A stretch of DNA of 9,810 nt from Caldifarciminota bacterium RBG_13_43_14. GTDB taxonomy: Bacteria > Hydrothermota > Tepidihabitantia > SM23-42. This document shows, in pieces, positions 6,521 through 9,810 of this stretch. Location of the stretch: the NCBI GenBank assembly GCA_001771735.1, contig MEUM01000123.1, positions 1 to 9,810 on the forward strand, read 5' to 3'. Numbering within the stretch: the stretch's first letter is position 1; each line of letters starts with the position of its first letter. The notes under the pieces were generated by a model, which saw only the letters and a list, made by a program, of their open reading frames with translations, did not search any database and had not been told where the DNA came from. The position numbers and the translations under genes were made by a program.

Positions 6521-7266
6521 TGCTGCGATGCTATCGTTGCGATTTGCATATACATACATGTTTATCACCCTGTGCCGATTTAACGATGTCACCTAAACGA
6601 ATTGTAAAAAAGGCAAGGGTAAAGAAGCTTGATATTATCGGAATCACCGATCATAATTCGGCTGAGAATGTCCAGGCTACTATAAATGCAGCGAGTATGA
6701 ATAATATAATTGTATGGGCAGGAATGGAAATCACAAGTGCGGAAGAAGCTCACCTAATTGCGCTTTGCGATTCAATTGAAGCAGCATTGAAACTGCAGAA
6801 ACAGGTCTACGATGCGCTCATACCGGGCGAGAATAATGAAGAGCTTTTCGGAAAACAAATAATCGTCGATGAATTTGATGAAATTAAGGGATACAATCGG
6901 AGACTATTGATCGGGGCAACCACACTGACGATTGAACAGATCGCGAAGGCGGTTCATGATAACAGTGGTGTGCTTGTCGCCTCTCATGTTGACCGTGAAA
7001 GTTACAGCATTATCGGACAACTGGGCTTTATTCCCCAGAATCTTTGTCTCGATGCCGTTGAGATATCACCCAATATGACAATTAAGGAAGCGGAAAGAAA
7101 AATCCCGGAGACTACAAAATATCCTATGATAACCTCCTCGGATGCGCATTTCTTAAAAGAAATCGGTAACGCGACCACCTCTTTTTTACTTAACCAGCCA
7201 ACAATTAAAGAACTCCATATGGCTTTGCATCATAAGGCAGGAAGAAAAATCATCTTGGAATCATAG
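6520..7266 (+). CDS. PHP-domain metal-dependent phosphoesterase
   Basis: A 248-residue PHP-domain protein with the full set of metal ligands: DLHIHT (H10, H12), TDHN (D44, H45), GMEIT (E70), H78, SHVD (H156, D158) and SSDAH (D208, H210). Such proteins hydrolyse phosphate esters or nucleotides with two or three metal ions (histidinol phosphatase and TrpH-like enzymes are examples). The substrate cannot be deduced, but a role in removing phosphate or degrading a nucleotide signal would complement the neighbouring ATPases. I chose the ATG at 6520, which shares one base with the previous stop (TGATG). A TTG three bases upstream is also in frame but less likely. The Shine-Dalgarno match is weak, so translation is probably coupled. 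Confidence 0.88.
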   Translation: MLRCYRCDLHIHTCLSPCADLTMSPKRIVKKARVKKLDIIGITDHNSAENVQATINAASMNNIIVWAGMEITSAEEAHLIALCDSIEAALKLQKQVYDALIPGENNEELFGKQIIVDEFDEIKGYNRRLLIGATTLTIEQIAKAVHDNSGVLVASHVDRESYSIIGQLGFIPQNLCLDAVEISPNMTIKEAERKIPETTKYPMITSSDAHFLKEIGNATTSFLLNQPTIKELHMALHHKAGRKIILES

Positions 7267-7269
7267 CTT

Positions 7270-7827
7270 ATGAAAGACCTATCACTGCATATTCTCGATA
7301 TTGTCGAAAATAGCATAGCTGCCGGTGCAAAAAACATTAAAATAACCATCGATGAGGATACAAAAAAGGACTTATTAATACTGAAAATTCAGGATGACGG
7401 CAAGGGTATGAATAAAAAAACGCTAAGCAAGGCGCTTGATCCATTCTTTACAACAAAAAAAGTAAGAAGAATAGGACTCGGGCTTTCTATGCTTGCTCAG
7501 GCAACACGGGAAACCGGAGGAAGCATAGATATAAAATCCAAAAAAGGCGAGGGAGCCTGTATTACTGCCATTTTCGTGTATAGCCATATTGATCGTAAAC
7601 CACTTGGAGATATAACCGAAACGCTTATAAGTTTAATCGCGACCAGAGGTTTTGATATTGATTTCATCTATAAACATTATAAAAATAAACACGGTTTTAT
7701 CTTTGATACAAAAGTAATAAAAAAGAAGCTCAAAGATGTTCCCGTATATAATACTCTGGTAATTAATTATTTAAAGAACAATTTAACGAAGGAATTTGAA
7801 AAACTAAAGAAAAGGAGTAACGCATGA
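7270..7827 (+). CDS. Stand-alone histidine-kinase-type ATPase without DHp domain
   Basis: A 185-residue protein that begins directly with a HATPase_c domain: N-box DIVENSIAAGAKNI (10-23), G1 QDDGKGM (41-47), F-box DPFFTTK (57-63) and G2 GLGLSML (69-75). There is no upstream dimerisation/His-acceptor domain, no sensor and no membrane segment, so it cannot autophosphorylate like a classical histidine kinase. It must act on another protein or as an ATP-dependent switch. About 80 C-terminal residues beyond the ATPase, rich in Lys, are not recognised. It starts three bases after the PHP stop with no clear Shine-Dalgarno site, and its own stop overlaps the next start (ATGA). Neighbours suggest it works with the hydrogenase-like sensor; the partner and target are unknown. 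Confidence 0.85.
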   Translation: MKDLSLHILDIVENSIAAGAKNIKITIDEDTKKDLLILKIQDDGKGMNKKTLSKALDPFFTTKKVRRIGLGLSMLAQATRETGGSIDIKSKKGEGACITAIFVYSHIDRKPLGDITETLISLIATRGFDIDFIYKHYKNKHGFIFDTKVIKKKLKDVPVYNTLVINYLKNNLTKEFEKLKKRSNA

Positions 7828-8207
7828 AGAAATTGAAAATCGGCGATTTAGAAAAAATCAGGGATAAGGTGAGAAGAACCGCGAATCTCAGGCAAGGTAA
7901 AGCAAAAGCTAGAATAACAATCCACATGGGAACATGTGGCATCGCGGCTGGTGCGCGTACAATATTGACTGCTCTCATGCAGGAGATCGACAAAAAAAAT
8001 ATCAAGGACATTATTATCACCACATCGGGCTGTGCAGGACTATGCAGTCGTGAACCAATGGCCACGGTTGAAGTTACCGGGAAACCACCCGTCAAATATG
8101 TGGACCTGACCAAAGAAAAGATTATCAAAATCCTAAATAATCATGCATTGAAGGGCAATATCGTAAGCGAATACGCATTGGCTATTGGGAGTGAAAGAAC
8201 ACACTAA
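7824..8207 (+). CDS. Thioredoxin-like [2Fe-2S] ferredoxin, HndB type
   Basis: A 127-residue small ferredoxin with a thioredoxin-like fold, similar to the HndB subunit of NADP-reducing hydrogenases and to the N-terminal domain of HydB. Visible ligands are C38 (HMGTCGIAAGAR), C70 and C74 (TSGCAGLCSREP). The position of the fourth Cys in related domains holds H34, so the cluster would need His or another residue there. I believe this three-Cys pattern occurs in other HndB-like proteins. It is expected to be an electron carrier or accessory subunit of the bifurcating hydrogenase. The start overlaps the previous stop by four bases and has an AGGAG site (7813-7817) six bases upstream. It ends 13 bases before hydB. 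Confidence 0.85.
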   Translation: MKKLKIGDLEKIRDKVRRTANLRQGKAKARITIHMGTCGIAAGARTILTALMQEIDKKNIKDIIITTSGCAGLCSREPMATVEVTGKPPVKYVDLTKEKIIKILNNHALKGNIVSEYALAIGSERTH

Positions 8208-8210
8208 CCA

Positions 8211-8215
8211 GGAGG
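8211..8215 (+). promoter_or_regulatory. Ribosome binding site supporting the GTG start of hydB
   Basis: A perfect GGAGG stands five bases before GTG 8221, in the 13-base gap after the ferredoxin stop. The protein from this GTG begins at the natural edge of the thioredoxin-like domain; the next in-frame ATG would lose two of that domain's four cluster cysteines. Confidence 0.85.
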
Positions 8216-8220
8216 CTGAG

Positions 8221-9810
8221 GTGACACAGTATCGAATACATTTACTTGTATGTGCCGGAACCGGATGTGTTGCAGCCGGCTCTTTTGATATTAAAAAGGC
8301 CTTGGAAAGCGCAATAGCAAAGAGCAAATTAACCGCCGAAGTAATGGTAGTATCTACTGGCTGCAATGGTTTTTGTGAACGTGGACCAATAGTTGTCGTA
8401 CAACCGGATGGGATATTTTATCAAAGATTAAAAACCGATGATATACCGCTCCTTGTAAATGAACATCTAATAAAAGGTCGTCCGGTCAAAAAACTCATGT
8501 ACGTACCACCAACCGAAGAAAAACCTATTCCAAAAATGATGGATATCGGATTCTTTAAACACCAACGTCTTGTGGTTCTAAAAAACCGAGGGCGTATCGA
8601 TCCCGAAAATATCGAAGAGTACATTGCCTTTGATGGATATCAAGCGCTGGAACAAGCACTAGCAAAGATGACACCCGAAAAGATTATCAAAGAGATTAAA
8701 ACATCGGGCTTACGAGGTCGAGGTGGGGCAGGATTCCCTGCCGGTCTTAAATGGGAACTTTGCAGAAACGCAGCCGGCGATGAAAAATATGTTGTGTGCA
8801 ATGCTGACGAAGGTGATCCAGGTGCTTTCATGGACCGCAGCGTGCTTGAGGCTGATCCGCATGCAGTTCTCGAAGGTATGATAATCGGTGCTCGTGCAAT
8901 CGGCGCTCAAAGAGGCTATATTTATATACGAACTGAATACCCGCTAGCGCTCAAACGATTGCGCCAGGCGATTGATCAGGCACGCGAGTATGGAGTTCTT
9001 GGGCAAGATATTTTCGGAGCCGGGTTTGATTTCACGATCGAACTAGTGCAGGGTGCCGGGGCATTCGTTTCCGGTGAGGAAACCTCTCTTCTCGCAGCTA
9101 TCGAAGGCAAGGTTGGAATTCCACAACAACGTCCACCCTATCCAGTCCAGCGCGGTTTGTTCAAAAAACCGACGAATATCAATAACGTTGAGACATGGGC
9201 TAATGTGCCCCAGATAATATTAAAAGGCGCGAAGTGGTTTTCGTCCATGGGAACCGAGGGTAGTAAGGGCACAAAGATTTTTTCGCTTGTTGGCAAGATC
9301 AATAATACCGGGCTGGTTGAGGTACCGATGGGCATTACCCTTAAAGACATTATTTATGAGATTGGTGGCGGTATACCCAAGAGCAAAAAATTCAAGGCGG
9401 TTCAAACCGGTGGTCCATCCGGCGGATGCATTCCAAAAAGACTTTTGGATCTGCAGGTCGACTATGAAACACTTAAGCAAGCAGGTTCGATGATGGGCTC
9501 TGGTGGTATGATTGTAATGGATGAAGATACTTGTATTGTTGATGTAGCTAAATATTTTATGAATTTTTTGAGAGACGAATCATGCGGGAAATGCCTATCA
9601 TGTCGCGAAGGAACCCAGAGAATGTGGGAATTACTTGATAAAATCACCAAAGGTCATGGAATCATACAGGACCTCGAAGTGCTCGAAGACCTAGCTATCG
9701 CAACCCACGATGCTTCAATGTGTGGACTGGGACAGTCGGCTGGCAATCCGGTTCTAAGTACTTTGCGTTATTTTAGAGATGAATATCTTGAGCATATAAA
9801 ATACAAAAGA
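8221..9810 (+). CDS. hydB: NuoF-like flavoprotein subunit of the bifurcating hydrogenase, HydB (3' end outside window)
   Basis: An open frame of 530 codons with no stop before the right edge, starting at GTG behind GGAGG. Residues 1-80 form a thioredoxin-like [2Fe-2S] domain (C11, C16, C48, C52). The NuoF core follows, with the glycine-rich FMN/NADH loop GLRGRGGAGFPAG (163-175), CNADEGDPGAF (193-203) and GAFVSGEETSLL (280-291). The N3-type [4Fe-4S] cluster has C455, C458, C461 (ESCGKCLSCREG) and C501 (SMCGLGQ). Usual HydB proteins carry a further 2x[4Fe-4S] ferredoxin tail, which should lie just past the edge. HydB holds FMN and is where NAD(H) and ferredoxin electrons meet in HydABC. The catalytic hydA is expected next but not visible. 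A formate-dehydrogenase or complex-I NuoF is less likely given the hydrogenase-type neighbours and fused thioredoxin domain. Confidence 0.93.
   Translation, partial: MTQYRIHLLVCAGTGCVAAGSFDIKKALESAIAKSKLTAEVMVVSTGCNGFCERGPIVVVQPDGIFYQRLKTDDIPLLVNEHLIKGRPVKKLMYVPPTEEKPIPKMMDIGFFKHQRLVVLKNRGRIDPENIEEYIAFDGYQALEQALAKMTPEKIIKEIKTSGLRGRGGAGFPAGLKWELCRNAAGDEKYVVCNADEGDPGAFMDRSVLEADPHAVLEGMIIGARAIGAQRGYIYIRTEYPLALKRLRQAIDQAREYGVLGQDIFGAGFDFTIELVQGAGAFVSGEETSLLAAIEGKVGIPQQRPPYPVQRGLFKKPTNINNVETWANVPQIILKGAKWFSSMGTEGSKGTKIFSLVGKINNTGLVEVPMGITLKDIIYEIGGGIPKSKKFKAVQTGGPSGGCIPKRLLDLQVDYETLKQAGSMMGSGGMIVMDEDTCIVDVAKYFMNFLRDESCGKCLSCREGTQRMWELLDKITKGHGIIQDLEVLEDLAIATHDASMCGLGQSAGNPVLSTLRYFRDEYLEHIKYKR

Noticed and set aside
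7763..8128. A 121-codon minus-strand open frame
   Set aside because: It is antisense to the HndB-like ferredoxin and the end of the GHKL ATPase, both of which have clear motifs; its protein looks like a shadow translation.
1..9810. CRISPR arrays, tRNA or rRNA genes, insertion sequences, phage genes
   Set aside because: No regularly spaced direct repeats, RNA-gene signatures, transposase or integrase motifs, or terminal inverted repeats were seen; almost all of the window is accounted for by coding genes on one strand.

Overview
The window reads as ordinary bacterial DNA of moderately low G+C from a strict or fermentative anaerobe. It holds twelve genes, all on the + strand and tightly packed. 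The NtrC-type activator with a -24/-12 promoter, the Shine-Dalgarno sites and the multi-subunit [FeFe]-hydrogenase genes point to a bacterium that balances NAD(H) and ferredoxin with an electron-bifurcating hydrogenase. I cannot assign a phylum; an uncultivated anaerobic lineage would fit as well as a clostridial-type one.

Region 1 (1-3488) is a nitrogen/amino-acid control block. It contains the C-terminal part of a histidine kinase that is already open at the left edge (the phospho-acceptor His is the first full codon), an overlapping NtrC-family sigma-54 response regulator, and a Glu/Leu/Phe/Val-type glutamate dehydrogenase. The 138-base gap between regulator and dehydrogenase holds a good -24/-12 (sigma-54) promoter with exact GG-N10-GC spacing. 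Upstream of it is a cluster of four ATAGC/GCTAT half-sites in enhancer position. The simplest reading is kinase -> regulator -> sigma-54 transcription of the dehydrogenase. A strong intrinsic terminator closes the block.

Region 2 (3521-9810) is one long operon behind a near-consensus sigma-70 promoter. Its ends are electron-transfer subunits of a HydABC/Hnd-type hydrogenase: a NuoE-like HydC first, then a HndB-like thioredoxin-fold ferredoxin and HydB (NuoF-like, cut by the right edge). The catalytic HydA should follow outside the window. Between HydC and the second ferredoxin lie six genes that look regulatory rather than catalytic: DRTGG, an RsbW-like ATPase, a [FeFe]-hydrogenase-like iron-sulfur protein, DRTGG, a PHP phosphoesterase, and a GHKL ATPase without a dimerisation/His domain. 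Junctions overlap by 1, 4 or 20 bases or are separated by 3-13 bases, so the genes are probably translationally coupled.

The most interesting proposal is that the six middle genes form an H2/redox sensing and phospho-signalling cassette built around the hydrogenase-like protein. That protein keeps the four Cys ligands of the H-cluster [4Fe-4S] subcluster but lacks the proton-relay Cys. I recall similar gene neighbourhoods around sensory-type (HydS) hydrogenases in other anaerobes, so the parts are known; how they signal is, as far as I know, not worked out.
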